Shown: positions 19,882-29,277, counted from the first letter of the stretch. The stretch: 64,000 nt of DNA from Carnobacterium divergens DSM 20623 (GCF_000744255.1 NZ_JQLO01000001.1:558001-622000), one strand, 5' to 3'. Notes: generated by a model from the letters alone, not told the origin. A program made the numbers and translations.

Positions 19882-19882
19882 G

Positions 19883-20797
19883 ATGCATCCAGAATTAGAA
19901 ATTCAATTGATTGCGATTATTGTTTCACTTGCCTGTTCCTTACTGGGTGTCTTTTTAGTTTTAAGAGGAATGACAATGATGGCTGATGCGATTACTCATA
20001 CCATTTTATTAGGAATCGTAGTGGCTTTTTTTGCAACTGAAAATTTGGCCTCACCATTTTTAATTGTTGGTGCCGCTTTGATGGGTGTCTTTACGGTTTG
20101 GTTAACAGAATTGCTCCATCAAACAAGGCTATTAGCAAAAGATGCTTCAATTGGTGTGGTCTTCCCATTACTGTTTAGTATCGCGATTATTTTGATTTCC
20201 CGCTATGCAGGTTCTGTTCATTTAGACACGGATTCAGTACTACTTGGTGAATTGGCTTTTGCGCCATTTGAGCGAATGGTTATTTTTGGAATGGATATAG
20301 GAGCACAAGGAATTTACTCAATGGGGATTATTTTAATCATCAACTTAATTTTTATTTTGTTATTTTATAAAGAATTAAAATTAGCCACTTTTGATGCGGT
20401 TTTAGCCGCTGCATTAGGATTTTCGCCAGTCATTTTACACTATGCGTTGATGACACTGGTTTCAATCACTGCAGTTGGAGCATTTGAGGCAGTTGGATCA
20501 ATTTTAGTAGTAGCTTTTATTGTGGGGCCACCTGTTACCGCGTATCTTTTGACAAATGAATTAAAGAAAATGTTATGGATTAGTAGTATTGTGGGTGTGA
20601 TAGACAGTATCGTTGGATTCCAATTAGCGATGTTTTTGGATGTTTCAATTGCAGGGATGATTGCGGTTATTATTGGGATAACTTTCTTATTAGTCTTTAT
20701 CTTCTCACCTAAAAAAGGATTGATTCAAGCTGTTAGACAACGAAATCGTCAAAAAAAAGAATTAGCCTATCGATTAAAAATGGAACGTATTAAATAA
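19883..20797 (+). CDS. mntD: Manganese ABC transporter permease (second)
   Basis: This 304-residue ABC-3 permease is homologous to, but distinct from, the preceding one. It shares the segment MADAITHTILLGIVVAF and the loop TFDAVLAAALGFSP, with eight or more hydrophobic helices and a basic end. AAGGAGG precedes the ATG, one base after the upstream stop codon. It closes the Mn operon before a strong terminator. Confidence 0.92.
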   Translation: MHPELEIQLIAIIVSLACSLLGVFLVLRGMTMMADAITHTILLGIVVAFFATENLASPFLIVGAALMGVFTVWLTELLHQTRLLAKDASIGVVFPLLFSIAIILISRYAGSVHLDTDSVLLGELAFAPFERMVIFGMDIGAQGIYSMGIILIINLIFILLFYKELKLATFDAVLAAALGFSPVILHYALMTLVSITAVGAFEAVGSILVVAFIVGPPVTAYLLTNELKKMLWISSIVGVIDSIVGFQLAMFLDVSIAGMIAVIIGITFLLVFIFSPKKGLIQAVRQRNRQKKELAYRLKMERIK

Positions 20798-20805
20798 ATT
20801 ATTTT

Positions 20806-20842
20806 AAGTTTACTTTCTCGACAGAGAGTAAACTTTTTTTGT
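20806..20842 (+). terminator. Terminator of the Mn uptake operon
   Basis: AAGTTTACTTTCTC and GAGAGTAAACTT form a stem followed by a T run. Confidence 0.9.
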
Positions 20843-20855
20843 TTGTTCTAGCGAA

Positions 20856-20877
20856 AGAACTTGTGTTCGTGTATAAT
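20856..20877 (+). promoter_or_regulatory. LexA (SOS) box and -10 of dinB
   Basis: AGAACTTGTGTTCG (20856-20869) contains the exact Gram-positive LexA/DinR core GAAC-N4-GTTC. It lies directly upstream of the -10 TATAAT (20872-20877), between -35 and -10, an ideal place for repression. Confidence 0.8.
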
Positions 20878-20904
20878 AAGAAATAAAGATGGAGGTGTAG
20901 AAAG

Positions 20905-22032
20905 ATGGAACATGTCGTTTTACAATTTGCAGAACCAGTACGTGACACATCAAGAAAAATTATTCATGTGGATATGGATGCTTTCTATGCCTCTGTAGAA
21001 GAACGTGAAAATCCTGAATTAAAAGGAAAACCGTTAGTGATTGCTAGGCATCCAAAAGATAATGGTGGAAGAGGCGTCGTTACGACGGCTAATTACGAAG
21101 CGAGAAAATACGGTATTCATTCAGCTATGAGCGCTCAAAAAGCCTATGAACTTTGCCCACAAGCAATTTTTGTTCCAGGTAGACATGAACTTTACCAAGA
21201 AATTTCCACTCAAATTCGAGAAGTATTTAAACACTACACAGATATCATTGAACCATTAGCTTTAGATGAAGCTTATTTAGACGTGACAGAAAATAAAAAA
21301 GGAATTAGTAGCGCTACGGTTATTGCAAAAATGATTCAAAAAGAAATTTGGGAAGAATTGCATTTAACTTGTTCAGCTGGCGTATCTTACAATAAATTTA
21401 TTGCAAAACTAGCATCTGACTATAAAAAACCTGCTGGCATCACAGTTATTCCGCCAGAAAAAGCATTGGTCTTTTTAAAAGAATTACCTATTGGAAAATT
21501 TTATGGCGTAGGAAAGAAAACCGCTGAAAAAATGCATGATTGGGGCGTTTTTACGGGACAAGATTTAGTTGAAAAAAGCGAGATGGATTTGATTCAACGC
21601 TTCGGTAAGATGGGGTATTCCTTGTATCGAAAAGTAAGAGGAATTGATAACAATCCAGTTGAGAGTACTCGAGTGCGTAAGTCAGTAGGACGGGAGCATA
21701 CGTATGGCCAACCTTTAACGACAGAAGAGGAAATCTTAGCAGAACTTCGTTTTTTAGCTGGAAAAGTACACACTTCTTTAGTAAAAGTTCAAAAACACGG
21801 GAAGGTGGTTGTGTTAAAAGTACGTACATCTGATTATGAAACAATGACTAAACGTATTAGTTTGCCTAGTTATGTAAAAGACAGTGAAGAAATTTATTTT
21901 CATGCGTTAAATTTATGGGAAGATGTGGGATTGATAGGGAAAGAAATTCGGTTATTAGGAATTACTGTGACCAACCTTGACCCGTTAACATTTGAAAATA
22001 TTGTTTTGCCACTATGGGAAAAAGAAAAATAA
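20905..22032 (+). CDS. dinB: DNA polymerase IV (Y family)
   Basis: DinB is an error-prone translesion polymerase. The 375 residues contain the palm motif HVDMDAFYASVE near the N-terminus, the second catalytic segment LALDEAYLDVT (about 122-132), the fingers (TANYEARKYGI), helix-hairpin-helix residues (PIGKFYGVGKKTAEKM) and the C-terminal little-finger domain. I see no terminal beta-clamp motif beyond the generic end. The ribosome binding site is GGAGGTG. It is a single-gene unit under a LexA-type operator, so it is probably DNA-damage induced. Confidence 0.96.
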   Translation: MEHVVLQFAEPVRDTSRKIIHVDMDAFYASVEERENPELKGKPLVIARHPKDNGGRGVVTTANYEARKYGIHSAMSAQKAYELCPQAIFVPGRHELYQEISTQIREVFKHYTDIIEPLALDEAYLDVTENKKGISSATVIAKMIQKEIWEELHLTCSAGVSYNKFIAKLASDYKKPAGITVIPPEKALVFLKELPIGKFYGVGKKTAEKMHDWGVFTGQDLVEKSEMDLIQRFGKMGYSLYRKVRGIDNNPVESTRVRKSVGREHTYGQPLTTEEEILAELRFLAGKVHTSLVKVQKHGKVVVLKVRTSDYETMTKRISLPSYVKDSEEIYFHALNLWEDVGLIGKEIRLLGITVTNLDPLTFENIVLPLWEKEK

Positions 22033-22072
22033 GTTCAAAAATTCTGATGAACAGAGTTTTTGAACTTTTTTA
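22031..22072 (+). terminator. Terminator after dinB
   Basis: AAGTTCAAAAATTCTG and ACAGAGTTTTTGAACTT form the stem, followed by a T run overlapping the end of the right arm. Confidence 0.85.
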
Positions 22073-22168
22073 TTAGATGCTAGGTGCAAATTAGATGAAT
22101 AAGTTGTACAATAGAATAATACTAATACAGTTTTTGTGTTTGATTATAACATAGAAGGAGCGATTGAA

Positions 22169-22849
22169 ATGAAGATATCATGGCATGGACAGTCTTGTGT
22201 TAAAATTTTAACAGATACAGATAAGCAAATTTTAATAGATCCCTATATTACAGGAAACCCCTTAAGTGATTTGGATGCAGGGACGATTGAAGCTGATGTG
22301 ATTATTGTCACTCATGCTCATGCAGACCATATCGGAGATACTGCCGAGATTGCCAAACGAACAGGAGCTTTAATTGTTGCAAATGCTGAATTAGCCGGTT
22401 TCTTTGCGAGTCAAGGACTTCAAACCCATGGCATGCAAATGGGTGGGAAACATCAATTTGATTTTGGTTTAATCAAAATGACTCCCGCAATACATGGTTC
22501 AATGTACGAAGTGCACGGCCAACCCGTTACGTTTGGATTAGCAGCCGGCATTGTTTTTAGTGACGGAGGTCATACTGTTTATCACGCAGGAGATACGGCT
22601 TTATTTTCAGATATGAAATTAATCGGAGAATTCAACAAAATCGATTTAGCTTTCTTACCAATTGGCGACAATTACACTATGGGACCAGAAGAAGCCGTAA
22701 TCGCTAGTAAATGGCTAAAAGCTAATAAAGTTGTGCCAATTCATTACAATACATTTCCTTTGATTGAACAAGATCCAACTGCCTTTGTTGAAGCTTTACC
22801 TAAAAACGTAGGGATGGCAATGCAAGTGGGAGAAATAATCGAATTATAA
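22169..22849 (+). CDS. UPF0173 metal-dependent hydrolase (YtkL type)
   Basis: This 226-residue metallo-beta-lactamase-fold protein starts MKISWHGQSC and carries the metal motif THAHADHIGD (about 52-61), further histidines in AIHGSMYE and YHAGDTALF, and the closing PIHYNTFP. The family is conserved in Bacillus (ytkL) and many other bacteria, but its substrate is not established. The start ATG 22169 is 8 bp after AAGGAG; the upstream GTG at 22136 is rejected. It lies just before the ytoI-like and nrnA genes, the same order as around ytkL in Bacillus. Confidence 0.88.
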   Translation: MKISWHGQSCVKILTDTDKQILIDPYITGNPLSDLDAGTIEADVIIVTHAHADHIGDTAEIAKRTGALIVANAELAGFFASQGLQTHGMQMGGKHQFDFGLIKMTPAIHGSMYEVHGQPVTFGLAAGIVFSDGGHTVYHAGDTALFSDMKLIGEFNKIDLAFLPIGDNYTMGPEEAVIASKWLKANKVVPIHYNTFPLIEQDPTAFVEALPKNVGMAMQVGEIIEL

Positions 22850-22873
22850 GTTGAAAAAGTCGGAGGATAGCAG

Positions 22874-24205
22874 ATGACAACAAAACATGACCAGATCTTA
22901 ACGTATATTGAAACGTTACCAGTTGGAGAGCGAATCTCAGTACGTTTGATTGCTAAAAATTTACAAGTAAGTGAAGGAACTGCTTATCGTGCCATTAAAG
23001 AAGCAGAAAATATAGGATTAGTTTCGACCATTCAACGAGTGGGAACTATCCGAATTGAGCGCAAAATGAAAGAACATTTTGAAAAATTAACCTATGGTGA
23101 AATCGTGAAGATTATCGAAGGGGATATTTTAGGTGGTATTGACGGGTTAGATAAAGTCTTAAATAAATTTGTCATCGGAGCGATGAAGGAAGACGCCATG
23201 CTACGTTACATTACACCAGGTTCACTAATGATTGTCGGAAATCGAATTGGGGCTCAGCGCCTCGCTTTAGAAAACGGTGCAGCAGTTTTAATTACCGGTG
23301 GATTTGATACAACTGAGGAGATTGTGGAATTAGCGAATCAGGCCAAATTGCCTGTTATTCGAACCACCTATGACTCCTTTACGGTTGCAACGTTAATCAA
23401 CCGAGCAATGACGGATCAGCTGATTAAAAAAGACATTATGCTCGTTGGCGATATTTTTACGAATGTAGAAAAAACGATCTATTTAAATAGTGAAGATACA
23501 GTAGCGGATTACCGCAAATTAAATGATGAAAGTCGACATTCGCGTTTCCCAATTGTGAATAAAAAAATGCGCTTAATCGGGATTGTAACTGCTAAAGATG
23601 TAGTTGGAAAGCCAGATAATCTAAGTATTGAACGAGTGATGACAAAGGATCCCTCTTATGTTAAAACACATATGAGTGTGGCAAGTGTGGGGCATTTAAT
23701 GATTTGGGATGGGCTAGAGGTTATGCCTGTTGTGAAAGATGATTTAACCTTGATTGGGATTATTTCTAGACAAGATGTGATGAAAGCGATGCAACTAGCG
23801 CAACGCCAACCACAGGTGGGAGATACGATTGCTGATCAAATTGCAGAACAGCTAGAGTTAACAAGTGAAAATCCTGATGATTGGCATTCAGCTATTCCAG
23901 CATTCAAGTTTAAAGTGACGCCTCAAATGACCAACAGTGTTGGAACCATCTCTTTTGGTGTATTAAGTGAACTTGTTGCTAGCGCTTCTCAGCGAACACT
24001 TTTAGCGTATCAAAAGCGCAATGCAGTCATTGAGCAAATGAATTTACATTATTTTAAAATGATTCAATTAGAAAGTGAATTAGAGATTCGTCCGCGAGTC
24101 CTAGAAATTGGGAGGCGCTCGTCTAAGCTAGACATTGAAGTATTTATTGAAAATACCCTTGTTGCCAAAGCCATTGTGATTTGTCAATTGATGGAGCGTA
24201 CCTAA
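22874..24205 (+). CDS. DRTGG/CBS/hotdog-domain regulatory protein (YtoI-like)
   Basis: This 443-residue cytoplasmic protein has four parts. A winged helix-turn-helix lies at about 10-60 (VSEGTAYRAIKEAENIGLV). A DRTGG domain lies at about 75-185 (LITGGFDTTEEIVELAN). A pair of CBS domains covers about 195-315 (RFPIVNKKMRLIGIVTAKDV, MPVVKDDLTLIGIISRQDV). A C-terminal hotdog-fold domain covers about 330-440. The architecture equals Bacillus YtoI. CBS pairs usually sense adenine nucleotides, so a ligand-responsive regulator is likely, but the function is unknown. It is in line with the upstream hydrolase and downstream nrnA. Confidence 0.85.
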   Translation: MTTKHDQILTYIETLPVGERISVRLIAKNLQVSEGTAYRAIKEAENIGLVSTIQRVGTIRIERKMKEHFEKLTYGEIVKIIEGDILGGIDGLDKVLNKFVIGAMKEDAMLRYITPGSLMIVGNRIGAQRLALENGAAVLITGGFDTTEEIVELANQAKLPVIRTTYDSFTVATLINRAMTDQLIKKDIMLVGDIFTNVEKTIYLNSEDTVADYRKLNDESRHSRFPIVNKKMRLIGIVTAKDVVGKPDNLSIERVMTKDPSYVKTHMSVASVGHLMIWDGLEVMPVVKDDLTLIGIISRQDVMKAMQLAQRQPQVGDTIADQIAEQLELTSENPDDWHSAIPAFKFKVTPQMTNSVGTISFGVLSELVASASQRTLLAYQKRNAVIEQMNLHYFKMIQLESELEIRPRVLEIGRRSSKLDIEVFIENTLVAKAIVICQLMERT

Positions 24206-24232
24206 CTAAACGAATTAAAAGGAGTAAATTGA

Positions 24233-25189
24233 ATGAATGAATCCATTTTTACTGAAATACTAACAGCTATCAAAGAACATCAAACGATTATTATCCATCG
24301 TCATCAAAGACCAGACCCAGACGCCTTAGGTTCACAAGGTGGACTATATGAACTATTAAAAGCATCGTTTCCTGAAAAACGTCTTTTAAAAGCAGGAGGA
24401 TCGGTAGAAGGTCTAGCATTCTTATCTGAAATGGATCAAGTAGAAGCTGCTGATTATAAAGAAGCACTAGTTATCGTAACAGACACAGCGAATAGTCCAC
24501 GCATTAGTGGTGAAAACTATTCAAAAGGCGATATGATAATTAAAATAGATCACCACCCAAATGATGAACCATACGGTGATCTTGTCTACGTTAACACAGA
24601 GGCAAGTAGCTGCAGTGAAATTATTGTTGATTTTTATCATGCTTGTCAATCAGAGTTAACAATGACAGATGAAGCGGCCCGCCTATTATATGCAGGAATA
24701 GTCGGAGACACAGGGCGTTTCCTATATCCAGCGACAACCTCCCATACCTTAAAAATTGCTGCTGAATTAATGGACTATTCATTTTCAGCCACAGCATTAA
24801 ATAATCAGCTAAATACAATGAGTAAAGCAGTGGCCCATTTATCCGGTTATGTCTTACAAAATATTAAAGTTGACGAAAATGGGGTTGGAAATGTTCTTTT
24901 AACAAATGAGATTTTAAAAGAATTTGGCGTGGCTGATTCTGAAACAGCAGCAATTGTCTCGTTGCCAGGAAGTGTCGAAGGCATTTTAATGTGGGGGATT
25001 TTTGTTGAACAAGAAGAAGGTTACTTCCGTTGTCGCTTACGCTCAAAAGGCCCAGCAATCAATGAAGTAGCAAAACGTCATCATGGTGGCGGACATCCAT
25101 TAGCTAGTGGTGCAAATGCAAAAGATCGCGCAGAAATTGCAGAAATTCTTACTGAATTTGAAGCATTAGCCATCGAGTGGAATCAATAA
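24233..25189 (+). CDS. nrnA: Bifunctional oligoribonuclease / pAp phosphatase NrnA
   Basis: NrnA degrades short RNA oligomers and 3'-phosphoadenosine 5'-phosphate. The 318-residue DHH/DHHA1 protein shows motif I (IIHRHQRPDPDALGS), motif II (VTDTANSPR), motif III (IDHHPND), motif IV (GDTGRFLY) and the C-terminal DHHA1 glycine-rich loop (HHGGGHPLASG). The ribosome binding site AAAGGAG precedes the ATG. It ends at a long shared hairpin before the convergent zwf gene. Confidence 0.95.
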   Translation: MNESIFTEILTAIKEHQTIIIHRHQRPDPDALGSQGGLYELLKASFPEKRLLKAGGSVEGLAFLSEMDQVEAADYKEALVIVTDTANSPRISGENYSKGDMIIKIDHHPNDEPYGDLVYVNTEASSCSEIIVDFYHACQSELTMTDEAARLLYAGIVGDTGRFLYPATTSHTLKIAAELMDYSFSATALNNQLNTMSKAVAHLSGYVLQNIKVDENGVGNVLLTNEILKEFGVADSETAAIVSLPGSVEGILMWGIFVEQEEGYFRCRLRSKGPAINEVAKRHHGGGHPLASGANAKDRAEIAEILTEFEALAIEWNQ

Positions 25190-25190
25190 A

Positions 25191-25240
25191 AATCGACAAA
25201 AAAAGTTCTTTCAATTTTGAAAGAACTTTTTTTGTCGATT
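25191..25240. terminator. Bidirectional terminator between nrnA and zwf
   Basis: A perfect 22-bp inverted repeat has its left arm at 25191-25212 and right arm at 25219-25240, with a 6-base loop. The A and T runs within the arms let it serve both convergent genes. Confidence 0.93.
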
Positions 25241-25246
25241 ACGTGA

Positions 25247-26731
25247 TTACTCACCAGTTGGATTCCAAAACCATTTGAAGCCGTCTTTTTCAAGCAATTG
25301 ATCGCTACAAACAGGTCCCATTGAACCACTTGGATAATTTGGGAATTCTGGAGTTTCTTTGTTCCATGCTTGACGAATAACGTCAACAAATTTCCACGAT
25401 TGAGCGACTTCATCCCAATGAGTGAAGTTGGTAGAGTCGCCATTTAAACAATCAAGAATTAATTTTTCATAAGCTTCTGGACTATTTGCTGAAGTTTCAG
25501 CCGAATTTTTATGTTTTAAATTCAATAATTCCGTTTCTAAACCTTGACCGATTTTTTTTGAATTTAATTGAAGTGAAAAACCTTCCGTTGGTTGAATGTA
25601 AATCGTCAGCACATTTGGTTCTTGCGGAGTTGTGTGGTCTTCACTGAACAAATTTAACGGCATCCCTTTAAATTGAATATTGATTTGAGTTCCTTTTTCA
25701 CGCAATTTTTTACCTGTACGGATGTAGAAGGGAACGCCGGCCCATCTAAAGTTATCAATCATGACTTTACCTGCTACAAAAGTTTCTGTTTGTGAAGCGG
25801 GATCTACATTTTGTTCTTCACGGTAACCAAGTGATTTTTCGTCATGAACAGTGCTTGCACCATATTGACCACGAACAAAATAATGACGAACTTCTTCTGG
25901 TTTGAAGATGCGAACAGAACGCAGTGCTTTGATTTTTTCTTCACGAATTTCTTCGTCTTTTAATTCAATTGGTGGCTCCATTGCTAAAAGAGAGACAACT
26001 TGTAAAATATGATTTTGAACCATATCACGAAGAGCTCCACTTGTTTCATAGTAGCCGCCACGTTCTTCAACACCAATTGATTCGCTTAAGGTAATTTGAA
26101 TATTATCGATATAGCGGTTGTTCCACATTGACTCAAAAATAGCATTCGCAAAACGAACGGCTGAAATATTTTGAATCATTTCTTTTCCTAGATAATGATC
26201 GATGCGATAAATTTGATTTTCATGGAAAGAAGCGCGAATTTGGTCATTTAAGATAGCAGCACTTTCGTAGTCATGTCCAAATGGTTTTTCTATAATCAAA
26301 CGATTGAATCCATCGTTTGTAATTAATTCTTCAGCTTTTAAATGTTCTGTAATTGTCCCAAAGAAGTTTGGCGACATTGCTAGGTAATAAATACGATTAT
26401 TTTCAAGCTGATATTTTTCGTCCAGCTTTGTTGATAATTCTTTTAGTTCGGAATAGTGTTCCGTATCGGTCACATTATGAGCTTGATAGTAAAAATGACT
26501 CGCAAATTTTGTCGCCTCTTCTGTTGAATCGGCTAAATCTTTAATTGTCTCCATTACAATCTCACGGTAGTAATCATTTGTCCATTCACGTCTAGCCGTT
26601 CCAATAACTGCAAAATGCTCTTTTAAAAAACCTTTTTTATATAAACGGTAAAGCGATGGATAAAGTTTTCGTTTTGCTAAGTCACCTGTTCCGCCGAAAA
26701 TGGTGAAAAGGGCTGTTTTTTCTTGATTCAT
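25247..26731 (-). CDS. zwf: Glucose-6-phosphate 1-dehydrogenase
   Basis: Zwf opens the oxidative pentose phosphate pathway, oxidising glucose 6-phosphate with NADP+. The 494-residue protein has the N-terminal nucleotide motif GGTGDLAKRKLYPSLY (about 14-29), the EKPFGHD segment and the active-site motif RIDHYLGKEMIQN (about 177-189). The C-terminal domain carries FRWAGVPFYIRTGK. On the minus strand it is alone between a shared terminator and the divergent cshB. The ribosome binding site GTGAGGT lies upstream of its ATG. Confidence 0.97.
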   Translation of the reverse strand: MNQEKTALFTIFGGTGDLAKRKLYPSLYRLYKKGFLKEHFAVIGTARREWTNDYYREIVMETIKDLADSTEEATKFASHFYYQAHNVTDTEHYSELKELSTKLDEKYQLENNRIYYLAMSPNFFGTITEHLKAEELITNDGFNRLIIEKPFGHDYESAAILNDQIRASFHENQIYRIDHYLGKEMIQNISAVRFANAIFESMWNNRYIDNIQITLSESIGVEERGGYYETSGALRDMVQNHILQVVSLLAMEPPIELKDEEIREEKIKALRSVRIFKPEEVRHYFVRGQYGASTVHDEKSLGYREEQNVDPASQTETFVAGKVMIDNFRWAGVPFYIRTGKKLREKGTQINIQFKGMPLNLFSEDHTTPQEPNVLTIYIQPTEGFSLQLNSKKIGQGLETELLNLKHKNSAETSANSPEAYEKLILDCLNGDSTNFTHWDEVAQSWKFVDVIRQAWNKETPEFPNYPSGSMGPVCSDQLLEKDGFKWFWNPTGE

Positions 26732-26946
26732 ACAGAGTACCTCACTTTCAAATGCCGCTTAATTATATAAGCTAATCCTCATTATAACTTGATTATTGTT
26801 TTTATTGTACTGTTTTATCTTGAGGGACGCAATCCTTTCTGAAAAAAAATTGAAGTTTCCTTGGAAATGTCAGAACACGAAGAAGACTAAAATCAATAGA
26901 AAACACCTGTTAATGAAATATTTTGTCAGCGTAACGGCTTTTTTTA

Positions 26947-26955
26947 TGTTATAAT
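26947..26955 (+). promoter_or_regulatory. Extended -10 of cshB
   Basis: TGT-TATAAT (hexamer 26950-26955) is a consensus extended -10. No well-spaced -35 is visible. Confidence 0.55.
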
Positions 26956-26997
26956 ATTAAGGATGCAAAACAGCACCAAGAGAAAAGAGGCGAAAAA

Positions 26998-28347
26998 ATG
27001 GAACATACTTTTGAAAAATTTGGCTTACAACCATTTTTAATAGACGCAATCAACGAGATTGGCTTCAAGGAAGCGACTGAAGTTCAAGAAAAATTGATCC
27101 CTGCCATCATGAAAGGCGAAAGTGTTATCGGACAATCTCAAACAGGAACAGGAAAAACCCATACTTTTTTACTTCCATTATTCAATAAAATTGATCCTTT
27201 AAAAGCAGAAGTTCAAGTAGTTATTACCACACCAAGTCGTGAGTTAGCTGAACAAATTTATCAAGCAGCGTTGCAACTTGCAAAACACGCACCGGAAAAA
27301 ATTATTGTTCAAAGTTTCGTAGGTGGAACAGACAAGAAACGTCAAATGACTAAATTAAATGGTACACAACCACATATTGTCATTGGAACACCAGGACGTA
27401 TTTTGGATATGGTAAATGAAAATGCCTTACTGATTCATACCGCCCCTGTTTTAGTTATTGATGAAGCGGATATGACGCTAGATATGGGATTTTTAGAAGA
27501 TGTCGATCAAATTGCAGGACGTTTGCCAAACAACTTACAAATGCTTGTTTTTTCAGCGACGATTCCACAAAATTTAAAACCATTCTTAAAAAAATACATG
27601 GAAAATCCTCATTACGAGCATATTCAACCTAAATCAATTATTTCACCAACAATTGACAACTGGTTGATTTCAACTAAAGGCAGAGACCGTGTAGATGTTG
27701 TTTATCAACTATTAACAACAGGAACACCTTATCTAGCCATTGTTTTTGCAAATACGAAACAAAAAGTAGACGAATTAGCAGATGGTCTAAAATCAAGAGG
27801 CTTAAAAGTTGCTAAAATCCATGGGGACATTCAACCTCGTGAAAGAAAACGTGTAATGAAACAAGTTCAAAACCTTGATTACCAATTTGTAGTAGCAACG
27901 GATTTAGCTGCTCGTGGTATTGATATCGAAGGTGTTTCACATGTCATTAATGCTGAAATTCCTCGTGATTTAGATTTCTTTATTCACCGCGTTGGCAGAA
28001 CAGGACGTAATGGTATGAATGGGACTGCGATTACTTTATACGCACCAAGTGATGAAGCTCTTGTAGCGGATATTGAAAAAATTGGTGTTGAGTTTTCACC
28101 TAAAACGATTAAAAATGGCGAAATTATTGATACTTACGATCGTAACCGTCGTACAACTCGTGAAAAAACATCAAAAGATGTCTTAGATCCTTCCTTAAAA
28201 GGAATTGTGAAAAAATCGAAGAAAAAAGTAAAACCAGGCTATAAAAAGAAAATTGGCCGTGTCATTAAAGAAAGTAACGAGAAAAAACGTCGTGTTGAAC
28301 GTCGTAGTCAAGCTAGAGCAATCAAAAAAGCAAATAAGAAAAAATAA
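26998..28347 (+). CDS. cshB: DEAD-box RNA helicase CshB
   Basis: CshB unwinds structured RNA and is important at low temperature. The 449 residues contain the Q-motif region (FLIDAINEIGFKEATEVQ), Walker A SQTGTGKT, the DEAD box VIDEADMTLD, SAT, and the helicase C motifs VATDLAARGIDIE and HRVGRTGRNG. A very basic C-terminal tail (about 400-449, Lys/Arg rich) replaces a folded RNA-binding domain, as in Bacillus CshB. It is a single gene with its own promoter and a terminator shared with the convergent DUF1189 gene. Confidence 0.94.
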   Translation: MEHTFEKFGLQPFLIDAINEIGFKEATEVQEKLIPAIMKGESVIGQSQTGTGKTHTFLLPLFNKIDPLKAEVQVVITTPSRELAEQIYQAALQLAKHAPEKIIVQSFVGGTDKKRQMTKLNGTQPHIVIGTPGRILDMVNENALLIHTAPVLVIDEADMTLDMGFLEDVDQIAGRLPNNLQMLVFSATIPQNLKPFLKKYMENPHYEHIQPKSIISPTIDNWLISTKGRDRVDVVYQLLTTGTPYLAIVFANTKQKVDELADGLKSRGLKVAKIHGDIQPRERKRVMKQVQNLDYQFVVATDLAARGIDIEGVSHVINAEIPRDLDFFIHRVGRTGRNGMNGTAITLYAPSDEALVADIEKIGVEFSPKTIKNGEIIDTYDRNRRTTREKTSKDVLDPSLKGIVKKSKKKVKPGYKKKIGRVIKESNEKKRRVERRSQARAIKKANKKK

Positions 28348-28356
28348 TAGTGCGAC

Positions 28357-28394
28357 AAAAAACTCCTTATCAATTAAGATAAGGAGTTTTTTTA
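28357..28394. terminator. Bidirectional terminator between cshB and the DUF1189 gene
   Basis: AAAAACTCCTTATC and GATAAGGAGTTTTT form a perfect stem with a 6-base loop, with T runs on both strands. Confidence 0.93.
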
Positions 28395-29159
28395 ACTGTT
28401 TTTTGGAATCGACTTAATTGCATAATAATAAAAGAATAAAGTTACAATCAATCCAATTTGCGTTTGAAATGGTGGAAACAATCCAAAGCTATTTAAGAAA
28501 GCAAAAAAGAGTGTTGGGAGAGTCGAAGCAAACAATGCAATCGACCAATTGGCAGCAAAAGTCATCGTTCTTCTAGCTAATAAACAAAGCAGATTCGCAA
28601 AAATCGTATACAGTAAAGTATTAATCAACGTTTCTATAATCGCAGCTACAAGAAGCATAAAGATTGTAAACCCAATAATAAAACCGTGTAGCATTGAAAA
28701 GATACCCATTAAATCGCCATAATCACTGTTTTTTAAGCCTGCTAATTCACTGTATTTAAAATTATAAGAATTAACCGCACTCTTAAAATAGAACCGATCT
28801 TTTAACAAAGCCAAACTAGAAACTGATCCAATCGCGTGCTGATCCACATCTTTTTCACTTTGTTCACCATTTGGATCAAAAGTAAAAATTAACGAATTGG
28901 TTTGATAAATAAAGCTTTTTTCAGCATCCTTTGTTTTTAAAACACCCTCTTCAATTTTAAACTCAGGAATTTTAGTCGAGACTTTTTGAAAATCATTCAA
29001 GACGTTAACTCCTTGAGTAATGGATGGAATAGCTGTGATTAAAGCAAGGAATAGTAAATACAAAAAGACTTTGCTTTTTTTTAATGACACCGCCTCACTT
29101 AATTTCTCTGGTTTGGTTAAAGAAGCAATAAATAATTTTACAACTTGAATTGGAATCAC
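28392..29159 (-). CDS. DUF1189 family membrane protein
   Basis: This protein of about 255 residues has a hydrophobic segment near residues 28-50, an extracellular part of about 100 residues, then four hydrophobic segments from about 150 to the end. This layout matches the DUF1189 family, and no function is known. The start is unclear. The GTG given here has its first base inside the ribosome binding site AAGGAG (29164-29159). The codon 8 bp after that site is ATT at 29150-29148, and no ATG, GTG or TTG lies in a good position. It is divergent from sodA. Confidence 0.8.
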   Translation of the reverse strand: MIPIQVVKLFIASLTKPEKLSEAVSLKKSKVFLYLLFLALITAIPSITQGVNVLNDFQKVSTKIPEFKIEEGVLKTKDAEKSFIYQTNSLIFTFDPNGEQSEKDVDQHAIGSVSSLALLKDRFYFKSAVNSYNFKYSELAGLKNSDYGDLMGIFSMLHGFIIGFTIFMLLVAAIIETLINTLLYTIFANLLCLLARRTMTFAANWSIALFASTLPTLFFAFLNSFGLFPPFQTQIGLIVTLFFYYYAIKSIPKNS

Positions 29160-29257
29160 TCCTTTTTTTATTTTGTATGAAAAGTATCAACTAAATTAAA
29201 ACAAATCATCCTCTCTATTTTAAACGTTTCACTAAAGAAACTCAATAGCCAGTAAAC

Positions 29258-29277
29258 GTTCATAAAGTGTTCATAAA
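29258..29277 (+). promoter_or_regulatory. Direct repeat GTTCATAAA with 11-bp period upstream of sodA
   Basis: GTTCATAAA occurs at 29258-29266 and again at 29269-29277. It gives TTCATA-N5-TTCATA, the spacing typical of OmpR-family response regulators such as PhoP. It lies in the divergent sodA/DUF1189 region; which gene it serves is not known. Confidence 0.4.
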
